From positions 1-64,000 of the forward strand of contig CANMTR010000006.1 in NCBI GenBank assembly GCA_947500825.1: a stretch of 64,000 nt of DNA. The letters run 5' to 3'. This stretch comes from an uncultured Paracoccaceae bacterium. Its GTDB lineage: Bacteria; Pseudomonadota; Alphaproteobacteria; Rhodobacterales; Rhodobacteraceae. The notes below the pieces were generated by a model. That model was not told where the DNA came from, did no database searches, and worked only from the letters and a program-made list of their open reading frames with translations. The position numbers and the translations under genes are program-made. This document shows, in pieces, positions 26,796-35,933 of this stretch (within the stretch, counting starts at the first letter, position 1; each line of letters begins with the position of its first letter).

Positions 26796-28382
26796 TCAGG
26801 CGGTCGCCAGTTCGCCCGCCAGCGCCCGGTCGATCAGCGCCACCGTCTCGTCCACCCCGTACAGGGCCGCGAAGCCGCCGAAGCGCGGCCCCTGGCTCTG
26901 GCCCAGCAGCACCTCGTAGAGGGCACGGAACCAGTCGCGCAGGGGCTCGAAACCGTGTGCCTTGCCCACGGCGAAGACCTCCGACTGCAGCGCCTCGGCA
27001 TCGCGCCCGCCCTCCCACGCGGCGAGGCGGTCGCGCAGATCGGCGATCGCCGCGCGCTCGCGCTCCTCGGGCAGGCGGAACGCCTTCTGAGGGCGCACGA
27101 AATCGGCGTAGTAACGGATCGCGGCCGCGGCGGCGCGGTCGAGCTGCGGGTTGTCCTCGGGCGTGGCGTCGGGCGCGTAGCGGCGAATGAAGCCCCACAG
27201 CGTCTCCGTCTCCTCGGCGCCGGAGACGCTGGCGAGGTTCAGCAGCATCGCGAAGGAAACGACCATGTCCGACGCGGGCACCTCGCCGCCCCCGTGGACG
27301 TGGAAGACGGGATTGTTGAGCCGCTGCGTCGTGTCCTGGCCGGGATAGGCGCGGAGCTGCTGGTGGTACTCGTCCACCGCCCTGGGGATCACGTCGAAGT
27401 GGAGCCGCTTCGCGGTCCGGGGCTTCTGGTACATGAAGTAGGACAGCGATTCGGTGGAGGCGTAGCTGAGCCACTCGTCGATGGTGATGCCGTTGCCGGT
27501 GGTCTTGGAGATCTTCTGCCCGTTCTCGTCGAGGAACAGCTCGTAGACGTAGTGCTCTGGCGGCCGCGCCCCCAGCAGGCGGCAGATCCCGTCGTAGATC
27601 GGCGTGTTGGCGGCGTGGTCCTTGCCGTAGATCTCGAAGTCGACGCCCAGCGCCGCCCAGCGCGCGGCGAAGTCGGGCTTCCATTGCAGCTTCACGTTGC
27701 CGCCCGTCACGGGCAGCGTCCATTCGCGGCCGTCCTCGTCGTCGAAGGTCACGGTGCCTTCGGCGGCGTCCACGTGCTTCATCGGCACGTAGAGCACGCG
27801 CCCCGTCTCGGGGTGGATGGGCAGGAAGATGGAATAGGTCTGGCGCCGCTCCTCGCGGAGGGATTTCAGCATCACCTCCATGATCTCGTCGTAGCGCTCC
27901 GCCGCCCGGCGCAGGGTCGCGTCGAACCGGCCCGAGCGATAGAAATCGGTGGCCGAGACGAACTCGTACTCGAATCCGAACGTGTCGAGAAAACGGCGCA
28001 GCATGGCGTTGTTGTGGGCCCCGAAGCTGTCATGGGTGCCGTAGGGGTCGGGCACATCCGTCAGGGGCTTTTGCAGATGCGGGCGCATGGCCTCGGGATC
28101 GGGCAGGCCCCCGGGCAGCTTGCGCATCCCGTCGAGGTCGTCGGAAAAGCACACGAGCCGGGTGGGCACGTCCGACAGCAGCTCGAAGGCGCGGCGCACC
28201 ATGGTCGTGCGCGCCACCTCGCCGAAGGTCCCGATATGGGGCAGGCCGGAGGGGCCGTAGCCCGTCTCGAACAGCACGTGGCCCTTCTCGGGCGGGGTGT
28301 CGCCGATGCGCTTGATCAGCTTGCGCGCCTCCTCGAACGGCCAGGCCTTGGACGTCTGGGCGATCTCGGCAAGATCGGTCAT
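26796..28382 (-). CDS. lysK: Lysyl-tRNA synthetase, class I
   Basis: This 528-residue archaeal-type class I enzyme is common in Rhodobacterales in place of class II LysRS and attaches Lys to tRNA-Lys. The HIGH motif is PHIGTFG (His49) and the KMSKS motif is KISKTTGN near 289-296. The Rossmann insertions have the expected layout. The start at 28382 is the conserved MTDLAEIA. The longer in-frame form runs into the promoter region. The only class II feature to check, a second LysRS, is not in this window. Confidence 0.96.
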   Translation of the reverse strand: MTDLAEIAQTSKAWPFEEARKLIKRIGDTPPEKGHVLFETGYGPSGLPHIGTFGEVARTTMVRRAFELLSDVPTRLVCFSDDLDGMRKLPGGLPDPEAMRPHLQKPLTDVPDPYGTHDSFGAHNNAMLRRFLDTFGFEYEFVSATDFYRSGRFDATLRRAAERYDEIMEVMLKSLREERRQTYSIFLPIHPETGRVLYVPMKHVDAAEGTVTFDDEDGREWTLPVTGGNVKLQWKPDFAARWAALGVDFEIYGKDHAANTPIYDGICRLLGARPPEHYVYELFLDENGQKISKTTGNGITIDEWLSYASTESLSYFMYQKPRTAKRLHFDVIPRAVDEYHQQLRAYPGQDTTQRLNNPVFHVHGGGEVPASDMVVSFAMLLNLASVSGAEETETLWGFIRRYAPDATPEDNPQLDRAAAAAIRYYADFVRPQKAFRLPEERERAAIADLRDRLAAWEGGRDAEALQSEVFAVGKAHGFEPLRDWFRALYEVLLGQSQGPRFGGFAALYGVDETVALIDRALAGELATA

Positions 28383-28490
28383 GGGGCGCACTCCGGCTGT
28401 CCTCGGAAACCGCGCCTGCCTATTGCCGCAACGCGGTGGCGTCAATTATCGTGGTGCCGTCACCATCCCAGAGCCAGGACACACAGGGCC

Positions 28491-28913
28491 ATGCCCGACT
28501 TCAGCCACCCGATGACGCCGCAGGATTGCCTGGTGGCGCTGATGATCGCCGTGTCCGCGTCGGACGAGAACCTGCGCACCAGCGAGCTGGTCACCATCGA
28601 GCGGGTGGTGAACCACCTGCCTGTCTTCGCCGAGTTCGACCAGGACCGGATCTCGACCATCTCCAAGACGGTGTTCGACCTGTTCTCCGAGGAGGACGGG
28701 CTCGACGCGCTGTTCGGCCTGATCCGCGAGAACCTGCCCGAGGCCCTGTTCGAGACCGCCTATGCCCTGGCCTGCGACGTGGCCGCCGCCGACGGCAGCC
28801 TGGGCGACGTGGAGATCCGGCTTCTGGAGGAGATCCGCTACGAGCTGGCGATCCCGCGGCTCAACGCCGCGGCCATCGAGCGCGGCGCACGGGCGCGGCA
28901 CATGACCCTCTGA
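28491..28913 (+). CDS. TerB-like tellurite-resistance family protein
   Basis: This 140-residue all-helical acidic protein has the TerB-like/YjaH fold pattern. LMIAVSASDENLRTSEL (about 14-30) and ALACDVAAADGSLGDVEIRLLEEI (about 88-111) carry paired Asp residues that bind divalent metal in relatives. It is cytoplasmic. No other ter genes are near, so a tellurite role is unlikely. It is probably a stand-alone metal-binding or DnaJ-associated module. Its stop abuts that of the convergent dacB gene. Confidence 0.8.
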   Translation: MPDFSHPMTPQDCLVALMIAVSASDENLRTSELVTIERVVNHLPVFAEFDQDRISTISKTVFDLFSEEDGLDALFGLIRENLPEALFETAYALACDVAAADGSLGDVEIRLLEEIRYELAIPRLNAAAIERGARARHMTL

Positions 28914-30377
28914 TCACAGGGTATAGAGCGCGCCCCACCGCTCCAGAAGGGCCCGCTGGAGCCATTTCGACGCCCCGATCCAGCGCCGCCCGCCCGCGGG
29001 ACGTTCGCGCTCGGCCACGGTGAGCGCGTCGCGGCGCGGCAGGTCGCCCGTCAGGATCGCGAAGGCGAGGTCCCGGTCGCCGGGACCCGACACGAAGCCC
29101 GTGAGGGCGCTGACGAAGTTGAGCGTTCCGGTCTTGGCCGCCACGTCGAAGCGCCGATCCTCGATGCGGAACGGCTTAAGGAGCGGGCGCAGGCGGCCCT
29201 CCTCCTGGCTGGCCAGCATGGCGCGGACCATGTCGCGGGCGGTGGCGCGGCTGTCGTCGCCCAGGCCCGAATGGTCCTCGAGCGCGGTCGCCTCGAGGCC
29301 ATGGCGCGCCGCCAGCCACTCCGACATCCGCCCCGCCGACGCGGCCAGGGTAGCGACCTGCGGGCCGTCCGAGAGCGCCGCGCCGAGGCCCGTCGCCTCG
29401 GCGGTGAGGTTGGTGGAATGCTCCAGCATGCCCATCAGGATGGGCTGCAGCTCGGCGCTGCGGCGCACGGCGAGCTCGCGGCCCTCGGGCGCCCCGGCGA
29501 TCCCCACGGCACCGCGCGACATGATCCCCTGGGAGCGCGCCAGCACCTGGAAGACCTCTCCGGCATAGAGGCCCGGATGACGCACCGGCAGCCAGCGGGC
29601 GCCGCTCTGGCCCAGCGCGCCGCGCGCCACCGTCCAGTCGTCGCGCCCCTCGCCCTGCTCGTAGGTATAGACCGGCCCCCTGCGGTCCACGACCTCCATC
29701 CGGGCCATCTGGACGCCGGGAATGTAGCGCCCCGCGCGGGCGTCCATCGACACCTGATAGGAGGAGCCCTCGCGGGACCAGCCGAAATGGACCCGGTTGA
29801 AGTTCAGGTTCAGCCCGGAGACGGCCGGATTGTAGGCCACGTGGTCGGGCTGCTCGCCGTCGATCTCGTAGATCCCCGGCAGCGCGCCGGTCCAGACCTT
29901 GAGCTGGCCGCCGACCTCGCGGATGCCCGCCTCCTTGAGGGAGGCGGCAAGCTCCATCAGGTCGCGGGTGTCGAGAACCGGGTCGCCGCCGCCGGCCAGG
30001 ACCAGGTCGCCCATGATGCGCCCGTCCTGCACCGGGCCGGTCGCCAGCAGGCGCGTCTCGAACCGGTGATCGGGGCCGAGCTTGTCGAGGCCGTAGAGGG
30101 TGGTCAGGGCTTTGGCCGTGCTCGCGGGGGGCAGCGGCAGGCCGGCGTTGCGCGATTCGAGGATCTCGCCGGTGCCGGCGTCCGCGACGGCGTAGGCCAC
30201 CTGCCCCGAAAGGCCCGACCGCGTGACGAGGCTCGACGCGGCGTCGACCGCCGCCCGGGACATGTCGGTGCCCCGCGCAGGCGGACGCGGCACGCGCAGC
30301 GGCGCCTCGGCTCCCGCCGCGCCGGTCGCGGCCGCGGCGCCGAGCCCGGCCAGTATGTCGCGTCGGGTCAGACCCAT
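28914..30377 (-). CDS. dacB: D-alanyl-D-alanine carboxypeptidase / endopeptidase (PBP4 type)
   Basis: This 487-residue class C low-mass penicillin-binding protein trims or cleaves peptidoglycan cross-links in the periplasm. It has a Tat-style signal ([21 protein letters not shown]). The active-site STAK has Ser86 at the acylation position, the STN motif is in [10 protein letters not shown] near 325-334, and KTG lies in [10 protein letters not shown] near 405-414. The large insert domain typical of PBP4 lies between the first and second motifs. It is downstream of nadD in the same direction. Confidence 0.93.
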   Translation of the reverse strand: MGLTRRDILAGLGAAAATGAAGAEAPLRVPRPPARGTDMSRAAVDAASSLVTRSGLSGQVAYAVADAGTGEILESRNAGLPLPPASTAKALTTLYGLDKLGPDHRFETRLLATGPVQDGRIMGDLVLAGGGDPVLDTRDLMELAASLKEAGIREVGGQLKVWTGALPGIYEIDGEQPDHVAYNPAVSGLNLNFNRVHFGWSREGSSYQVSMDARAGRYIPGVQMARMEVVDRRGPVYTYEQGEGRDDWTVARGALGQSGARWLPVRHPGLYAGEVFQVLARSQGIMSRGAVGIAGAPEGRELAVRRSAELQPILMGMLEHSTNLTAEATGLGAALSDGPQVATLAASAGRMSEWLAARHGLEATALEDHSGLGDDSRATARDMVRAMLASQEEGRLRPLLKPFRIEDRRFDVAAKTGTLNFVSALTGFVSGPGDRDLAFAILTGDLPRRDALTVAERERPAGGRRWIGASKWLQRALLERWGALYTL

Positions 30378-30438
30378 GGAATCCCTTCGGTCCGGTGCGC
30401 TCCCCCGATTAGTCGAGGGTGGATCGCCGCTTCAACCG

Positions 30439-31077
30439 TCACGAACCTGTGGAGCCATCACGTCCCTGTTTCCATGCACCTTTGCAACGCAGACGCGAAG
30501 AACTTTCGGCCCGGAGCGGGATGGTGGCAAACGCCCAGGCCGGAGGCGCCGACCCCGCAAGTCGGTGCGGATCGGTCAGCCTGTGGCGGGCAAGCGCCCG
30601 CGCGGCGGGGGCGGAAAGGCCGGCAAGCCTGTGGCCGGGCCGCGCCAGCACGCCGATGGGCACGCGGGCCGCGATGTCCCGCCAACGGTCCCAGCGGTGA
30701 AAGGTGGCGAGGTTGTCGGACCCCATGAGCCAGACGAAATGCACGCCGCGGTAGATTTCAGACAGGTGGCGCACCGTGTCGGCGGTGAAGCGGCTGCCCA
30801 GCTGCACCTCCAGCGCGGTGATCTCGACCCGGGGGTGGCGCATGATGCGCCCCGCCTCGGCCATCCGCCGGTCCAGCGCGGCTGGCCCGTCGGGCTTGAG
30901 CGGGTTGGCCGGGCTGACCAGCCACCACACCCTGTCCAGCGCGAAGCGGCGCAGGGCCTCGTCGGTGATGGCCACGTGGCCCGCATGGGCGGGGTCGAAC
31001 GACCCCCCCAGCAGGCCCACGGTCATTCCGGGCCGGGCGATGGGCCATCCTGGGCCGGGAACGCGTCTTGGGGACAT
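30439..31077 (-). CDS. nadD: Nicotinate-nucleotide adenylyltransferase
   Basis: This 212-residue cytoplasmic enzyme of NAD synthesis adenylates nicotinate mononucleotide. The nucleotidyltransferase motif [11 protein letters not shown] is at 24-34, with LVSPANPLK near 53-61 and [14 protein letters not shown] near 115-128. The ISTTELR-type last motif is absent. Instead the C-terminus reads [14 protein letters not shown], where ESSSRLR fills the same role. The start at 31077 has GGAGGGGG just upstream. An alternative ATG at 31026 would remove 17 residues. It is followed on the same strand by dacB and preceded by hdeD. Confidence 0.92.
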   Translation of the reverse strand: MSPRRVPGPGWPIARPGMTVGLLGGSFDPAHAGHVAITDEALRRFALDRVWWLVSPANPLKPDGPAALDRRMAEAGRIMRHPRVEITALEVQLGSRFTADTVRHLSEIYRGVHFVWLMGSDNLATFHRWDRWRDIAARVPIGVLARPGHRLAGLSAPAARALARHRLTDPHRLAGSAPPAWAFATIPLRAESSSRLRCKGAWKQGRDGSTGS

Positions 31078-31128
31078 GCCCCCTCCCTGCGTGGCGGGAT
31101 CGGCGATGGCAAGCCTCCGGCGGTCCAG

Positions 31129-31686
31129 TCAGCCGGAGCGGGCGGCCAGCGCAAGAGCGGCGGTCGCCACGCCGGACATCACGAGCTCGATCCCCAGCAG
31201 CAGGCCCAGCGTGGTCACCGCCGCCTCCGGCAGCGCGGCGAAGACGATGATCGCCAGCAGGATCGACAGGGCGCCGGACACCGCCATCCAGATCCAGCGC
31301 GCCCGGTGGCGCATCCGCGTCGCCAGCCAGATGCGGACCGCCCCGAGGGCCAGGAACAGCACCGCGACCAGCAATGTCAGCGTGAGCATCCCCGCCAGCG
31401 GGTCGAACCACAGCGCCAGTGCCAGCACGATCATCAACGTGCCGAGCCCCCCCGCCACGAGGCGACCGTCGGAGGAGCCGTGCTGCGCCACGACCGCCAG
31501 CCAGACCTGCAGCGCACCGCCCAGGAAGAAGGCGACGCCCGCGAAGACGGTGACGGCGAGGGACGCGGCGAACGGGTTGGCGAGGGACGCGATCCCGCCG
31601 AGGGCCAGGACAATCCCCATCACCAGGGCCCATTTCCAGTTGAGGGACCCTTGCGGGATCATTCCGGGACGGTCGTCTGGCGGCAT
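31129..31686 (-). CDS. HdeD/DUF308 family membrane protein
   Basis: This 185-residue inner-membrane protein has six hydrophobic segments in three similar pairs, each with a conserved Trp/Gly pattern ([21 protein letters not shown]), as in the HdeD acid-stress family. The molecular role is unknown. E. coli HdeD is linked to acid resistance at high density. The ATG at 31686 is preferred to the GTG two codons upstream because of ribosome-binding-site spacing. It is upstream of nadD on the same strand and divergent from ctaD. Confidence 0.85.
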   Translation of the reverse strand: MPPDDRPGMIPQGSLNWKWALVMGIVLALGGIASLANPFAASLAVTVFAGVAFFLGGALQVWLAVVAQHGSSDGRLVAGGLGTLMIVLALALWFDPLAGMLTLTLLVAVLFLALGAVRIWLATRMRHRARWIWMAVSGALSILLAIIVFAALPEAAVTTLGLLLGIELVMSGVATAALALAARSG

Positions 31687-31794
31687 GGGCACGCTCCGGT
31701 CTCGTATGGGTGTCGGGGGTCAACCGCGTTCCCCGCGCCCCCGTTCCCCCGACCCGTCGGACGCCATGGCGCCGTCCCGCGCCAAATAGTATCA

Positions 31795-31823
31795 TTGCGG
31801 CGGAGACGCGCCCGGCCTAGAAG
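31795..31823 (+). promoter_or_regulatory. Probable ctaD promoter
   Basis: A TTGCGG hexamer (31795-31800), a 17-base spacer and TAGAAG (31818-31823) lie about 65 bases before the ctaD start. The match to sigma-70 hexamers is moderate. The site sits in the only non-coding gap of this region. Confidence 0.5.
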
Positions 31824-31887
31824 CGCGGCAACGTGCGATGGCGAGGGCCGCGTGCGCCATTGGCAAAGAGAACCCAGGAGGCGAGAC

Positions 31888-33564
31888 ATGGCTGACGCTA
31901 CCGTCCAAGGCCATGACGGGCACGAGGACCAGAGGGGGTTCTTCACCCGCTGGTTCATGTCCACGAACCACAAGGACATCGGCATCCTCTACCTGTTCAC
32001 CGCGGGTGTGACCGGCTTCATCTCGGTCGCGTTCACGGTGTACATGCGCATGGAGCTGATGGAGCCCGGCGTTCAGTTCATGTGCATGGAGGGGGCGCGC
32101 CTGTTCCCCACCGCGACCGAGAACTGCACGCCCAACGGCCACCTGTGGAACGTGCTGATCACCGCGCACGGCATCCTGATGATGTTCTTCGTGGTCATTC
32201 CGGCGCTCTTCGGGGGCTTCGGCAACTACCTGATGCCGCTCCAGATCGGCGCGCCCGACATGGCGTTCCCGCGGCTCAACAACCTCAGCTACTGGCTGTT
32301 CGTCGCCGGTTCGGCCCTCGCCATCTGCTCGGTCTTCGCACCGGGGGGCAACGGCCAGCCCGGATCGGGGATCGGCTGGGTCCTCTATCCGCCGCTGTCG
32401 ACGACCGAGGGCGGCTATTCCACCGACCTCGCCATCTTCGCCGTGCACGTCTCCGGCGCCTCCTCGATCCTGGGCGCGATCAACATAATCACCACGTTCC
32501 TCAACATGCGCGCTCCGGGCATGAGCCTTTTCAAGGTGCCGCTGTTCTCGTGGTCGATCTTCGTCACCGCCTGGCTGATCCTGCTGGCCCTGCCCGTGCT
32601 CGCCGGCGCCATCACCATGCTGCTGACCGATCGCAACTTCGGCACCACCTTCTTCGACCCTTCGGGCGGCGGTGACCCGGTCCTCTACCAGCACATCCTG
32701 TGGTTCTTCGGGCACCCGGAAGTTTACATCGTCATCCTGCCGGGCTTCGGCATCATCAGCCACGTGATCTCGACCTTCAGCCGCAAGCCGATCTTCGGCT
32801 ACCTGCCGATGGTCTGGGCGTTGATCGCCATCGGCGTGCTGGGATTCGTCGTCTGGGCGCACCACATGTATACCGTGGGCATGTCGCTCACGCAGCAGAG
32901 CTACTTCATGCTCGCCACGATGGTCATCGCGGTGCCCACCGGCATCAAGATCTTCTCGTGGATCGCAACCATGTGGGGCGGTTCCATCGAGATGAAGACC
33001 CCGATGCTCTGGGCGTTCGGCTTCCTCGCCGTGTTCACCCTGGGCGGCGTCACCGGCATCGTCCTGTCCCAGGCCGCGATCGACCGCGCCTACCACGACA
33101 CCTACTACGTCGTGGCCCACTTCCACTACGTGATGAGCCTCGGGGCGGTCTTCGCCATCTTCGCGGGGATCTACTTCTACTTCCCCAAGTTCACCGGCAA
33201 GATGATCCCAGAGTGGATCGGCAAGACGCACTTCTGGGCGATGTTCATCGGTGCGAACCTGACCTTCTTCCCGCAGCACTTCCTCGGGCGTCAGGGCATG
33301 CCGCGCCGCTACATCGACTACCCCGAGGCATTCGCCCTCTGGCACCATGTCTCGTCCTGGGGCGCGTTCCTGAGCTTCGCCTCGTTCCTGTTCTTCATCG
33401 GCGCGATCTTCTGGGTGCTGTTCAAGGTGCCGCGCACCGCGCCGGCCAATCCGTGGACGCCCTGGGCCGACACGCTGGAATGGACCCTGCCCTCGCCGCC
33501 GCCGGAGCACACCTTCGAGACGCTCCCCAAGCGCGAGGACTGGGACACCATCCGCACGCACTGA
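31888..33564 (+). CDS. ctaD: Cytochrome c oxidase subunit I, aa3 type
   Basis: This 558-residue 12-helix catalytic subunit of the aa3 oxidase reduces O2 and pumps protons. Heme a ligands are His94 (in TAHGILM) and His413. The CuB ligands are His276 (cross-linked to Tyr in HPEVY), His325 and His326, and the heme a3 ligand is His411 (AHFHYV). The K- and D-channel signature regions are intact. Subunits II and III and ctaB are not adjacent, as is usual for ctaD in Rhodobacter and Paracoccus. A hairpin terminator lies 40 bases after the stop. Confidence 0.98.
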   Translation: MADATVQGHDGHEDQRGFFTRWFMSTNHKDIGILYLFTAGVTGFISVAFTVYMRMELMEPGVQFMCMEGARLFPTATENCTPNGHLWNVLITAHGILMMFFVVIPALFGGFGNYLMPLQIGAPDMAFPRLNNLSYWLFVAGSALAICSVFAPGGNGQPGSGIGWVLYPPLSTTEGGYSTDLAIFAVHVSGASSILGAINIITTFLNMRAPGMSLFKVPLFSWSIFVTAWLILLALPVLAGAITMLLTDRNFGTTFFDPSGGGDPVLYQHILWFFGHPEVYIVILPGFGIISHVISTFSRKPIFGYLPMVWALIAIGVLGFVVWAHHMYTVGMSLTQQSYFMLATMVIAVPTGIKIFSWIATMWGGSIEMKTPMLWAFGFLAVFTLGGVTGIVLSQAAIDRAYHDTYYVVAHFHYVMSLGAVFAIFAGIYFYFPKFTGKMIPEWIGKTHFWAMFIGANLTFFPQHFLGRQGMPRRYIDYPEAFALWHHVSSWGAFLSFASFLFFIGAIFWVLFKVPRTAPANPWTPWADTLEWTLPSPPPEHTFETLPKREDWDTIRTH

Positions 33565-33574
33565 GACCAGGGTG

Positions 33575-34108
33575 ATGCCGGTCGAATGGACCAATGCCAA
33601 GGAAGAGGCCCCGGCGACGCTCGGGGCCTTTTCTCATGCGGGGGGGCGCCCTTTCGCCACCGCCCGGATCTGGCCCCACCGCTCGATGCCCCTGCCCGGC
33701 TTCGCCGGGCTGATGGGCTTCACCTTCGTGATGATCCTGATCCCCACGATCCCGCTCCTGGGGACGCCGGTGTTCTGGGGACTCCTGCCCTTCGTCATGG
33801 GGGCGGTCGCGCTGCTCTACGTGCTGGTGATGCGAAACTACCGCGACGGCGAGCTGGTGGAGGAGCTGACGGTCTGGTCGGACCGCATCGCACTGGTGCG
33901 GCGAAACCCCCGCGCGCCCGACCAGACATGGGAGGCGAACCCGTTCTGGATCCGCCTGCACCTGCACAGCGACCGCGGGCCGGTGAAAAACTACCTGACC
34001 CTCAAGGGCGGCGACCGGGAGGTGGAGCTTGGCGCCTTTCTCAGCCCCGAGGAGCGCGAGGCGCTCCACGACGACCTCGACCGCCTGCTCAAGCGCCTGC
34101 CGGCCTGA
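33575..34108 (+). CDS. DUF2244 membrane protein
   Basis: This 177-residue protein begins with the family-typical MPVEWTN and has two adjacent transmembrane helices (about 44-88). A soluble beta-rich C-terminal domain follows with WEANPFWIRLHLH. DUF2244 genes frequently lie near cytochrome oxidase genes in alphaproteobacteria, but the function is unknown. The start lies 10 bases after ctaD, and codons about 11-20 encode an intrinsic-terminator-like hairpin. Read-through or attenuation would therefore set its expression. Confidence 0.82.
   Translation: MPVEWTNAKEEAPATLGAFSHAGGRPFATARIWPHRSMPLPGFAGLMGFTFVMILIPTIPLLGTPVFWGLLPFVMGAVALLYVLVMRNYRDGELVEELTVWSDRIALVRRNPRAPDQTWEANPFWIRLHLHSDRGPVKNYLTLKGGDREVELGAFLSPEEREALHDDLDRLLKRLPA
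33606..33634 (+). terminator. Terminator-like hairpin after ctaD, inside the DUF2244 5' coding region
   Basis: AGGCCCCG / CGGGGCCT with an 8-base loop is followed by TTTTCT. It fits an intrinsic terminator or attenuator for ctaD but lies in codons about 11-20 of the next gene. Confidence 0.65.
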
Positions 34109-34117
34109 GGCCGGCCG

Positions 34118-34579
34118 TCAGCTCAGGCGGGATTTCACCTTCGGCCCGACCACGCCGAAATCCATCTGCCCCGAATAGCGCGACTTCAGCACGCCCATGA
34201 CCTTGCCCATGTCGCGGATCGAGCTGGCCTGCGTGGTGACCAGGGCGTCGGTCACGGCCTCGTCGATCTCGCTCTCGGAAAGCCGGCGGGGCAGGAACTC
34301 CTCGATCACCTCGATCTCGCCGCGCTCGCTCTCGGCCAGCTCCAGCCGCCCGCCCTCCTCGTAGGCGCGCACGCTCTCCTGGCGCTGCTTGACCATGCGC
34401 GACAGGATCTGGCGCACTCCCTCGTCGGTGACCCCGTTGGGGCCGTCGTCGGAGGTGCGGGCCGCGATGTCGCGGTCCTTGATCGCCGCGTTTATGAGCC
34501 GCAGGGTCGAGAGCCGCTCGGAGCGCTTCTCCTTCATCGCGGTCTTGAGCGCGGCACTGATCCGGTCTCGCAGGTCCAT
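34118..34579 (-). CDS. GatB/YqeY domain protein
   Basis: This 153-residue helical protein of the YqeY family is related to the C-terminal tRNA-interacting tail of GatB. Recognisable parts are LRDRISAALKTAMKEKRSERLSTLRLINAAIK at the start, FLPRRLSESEI near 96-106 and DMGKVMGVLKSRYSGQMDFG near 123-142. A role with amidotransferase or tRNA is often supposed but unproven. It is divergent from carA and convergent with the DUF2244 gene. Confidence 0.92.
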   Translation of the reverse strand: MDLRDRISAALKTAMKEKRSERLSTLRLINAAIKDRDIAARTSDDGPNGVTDEGVRQILSRMVKQRQESVRAYEEGGRLELAESERGEIEVIEEFLPRRLSESEIDEAVTDALVTTQASSIRDMGKVMGVLKSRYSGQMDFGVVGPKVKSRLS

Positions 34580-34700
34580 GGGTTGCCTCCTGGGTTGCGA
34601 CGCGCTGGGATAGGCCCTTCCCGGCCCCGCATCAACCGGCCTTGACCGGACTACGCCCCTTCCATACGTAGCGGACGATTTGCCCGGAAGGAGAGTGCCG

Positions 34701-35849
34701 ATGCCCCGCAGGACGCCCACCGCCTGCCTCGCCCTAGCGGACGGGACGCTCTTTCACGGACGCGGTTTCGGCGCCACCGGCCGGACCACCGCCGAGTTGT
34801 GCTTCAACACGTCCATGACCGGTTACCAGGAAATCATGACCGATCCCTCCTATGCCGGCCAGATCGTCACCTTCACCTTTCCGCATATCGGCAATACCGG
34901 CGTGAACCCGGAGGACGAGGAGACAGCCGCCCCCTTCGCCGAGGGGATGGTGGTCAAATGGGACCCGACCGCCGCGTCGAACTGGCGTTCGGCCGAGGAA
35001 CTGGACGCCTGGATGACCCGCCACGGCAAGATCGGCATCGGCGGCATCGACACCCGCCGCCTAACCCGCGCGATCCGCAAGCAGGGCGCCCCCCACGTGG
35101 CCCTCGCCCACGACCCCGAGGGGCGGTTCGACATCGAAACCCTGATCGCCGAGGCGCGCCGCTTCCCCGGCCTCGTGGGCCGCGACCTGGCGCGCGACGT
35201 GTCGTGCCTGCAATCCTACCGCTGGAGCGGGATGCGCTGGGACTGGCCCCACGGCTATCTGGAGCGCGAGGGCGCGGGTCACCGGGTCGTCGCCATCGAT
35301 TACGGCGCCAAGCGCAACATCCTGCGCTGCCTGGCGAGCGCGGGCTGCGACGTGACCGTCCTTCCCGCCACCGCCACGGCCGAGGACGTGCTGGCCCAGA
35401 ACCCGGACGGCCTGTTCCTGTCGAACGGCCCCGGCGATCCGGCCGCCACCGGGAAATACGCCGTGCCGATGATCCGCGACGTGATGGCGAAGTCAGACAT
35501 GCCGATCTTCGGCATCTGCCTCGGCCATCAGCTTCTGGGCCTCGCTCTCGGGGCCGAGACGCAGAAGATGGGGCACGGCCATCACGGCGCGAATCACCCC
35601 GTCAAGGAGCTGGCCACCGGCAAGGTCGAGATCACGTCCATGAACCACGGCTTCACCGTCGATGCCCAGACCCTGCCCAGGGGCGTGGAGGAAACGCATG
35701 TGTCGCTCTTCGACGGGTCGAATTGCGGTATCCGCCTCGCCGATCGGCCCGTCTGGGGGGTCCAGCACCACCCCGAGGCCAGTCCCGGACCGCAGGACAG
35801 CTTCTACCTCTTCGAACGGTTCGCGGCGGCGATGACCGACGCCGCCTGA
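34701..35849 (+). CDS. carA: Carbamoyl-phosphate synthase small subunit
   Basis: This 382-residue glutaminase subunit supplies ammonia to CarB for arginine and pyrimidine synthesis. The N-terminal CPSase domain has the start LALADGTLFHGRGFG. The C-terminal class I glutaminase has Cys273 in FGICLGHQ and QHHPEASPGP near 354-363 with the catalytic His and Glu. The ATG at 34701 follows GGAAGGAG. carB is not in the window, as in many alphaproteobacteria where the two genes are apart. Confidence 0.97.
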   Translation: MPRRTPTACLALADGTLFHGRGFGATGRTTAELCFNTSMTGYQEIMTDPSYAGQIVTFTFPHIGNTGVNPEDEETAAPFAEGMVVKWDPTAASNWRSAEELDAWMTRHGKIGIGGIDTRRLTRAIRKQGAPHVALAHDPEGRFDIETLIAEARRFPGLVGRDLARDVSCLQSYRWSGMRWDWPHGYLEREGAGHRVVAIDYGAKRNILRCLASAGCDVTVLPATATAEDVLAQNPDGLFLSNGPGDPAATGKYAVPMIRDVMAKSDMPIFGICLGHQLLGLALGAETQKMGHGHHGANHPVKELATGKVEITSMNHGFTVDAQTLPRGVEETHVSLFDGSNCGIRLADRPVWGVQHHPEASPGPQDSFYLFERFAAAMTDAA

Positions 35850-35872
35850 CCCAGCCCGCGACCCCGGAGACG

Positions 35873-35888
35873 TTAACGTGGAATTAAC
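35873..35888. promoter_or_regulatory. CtrA box upstream of the MshEN-glycosyltransferase
   Basis: TTAACGTGGAATTAAC fits TTAA-N7-TTAAC exactly. It lies in the 84-base gap between carA and the glycosyltransferase, about 31 to 46 bases before the possible starts. TTAA is rare in this GC-rich sequence. A second full box occurs at 23940. Confidence 0.6.
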
Positions 35889-35933
35889 GTCCCCACGCCA
35901 GGCTCGTCACCGCAAGAAGTGGCGGTGGCGTCG

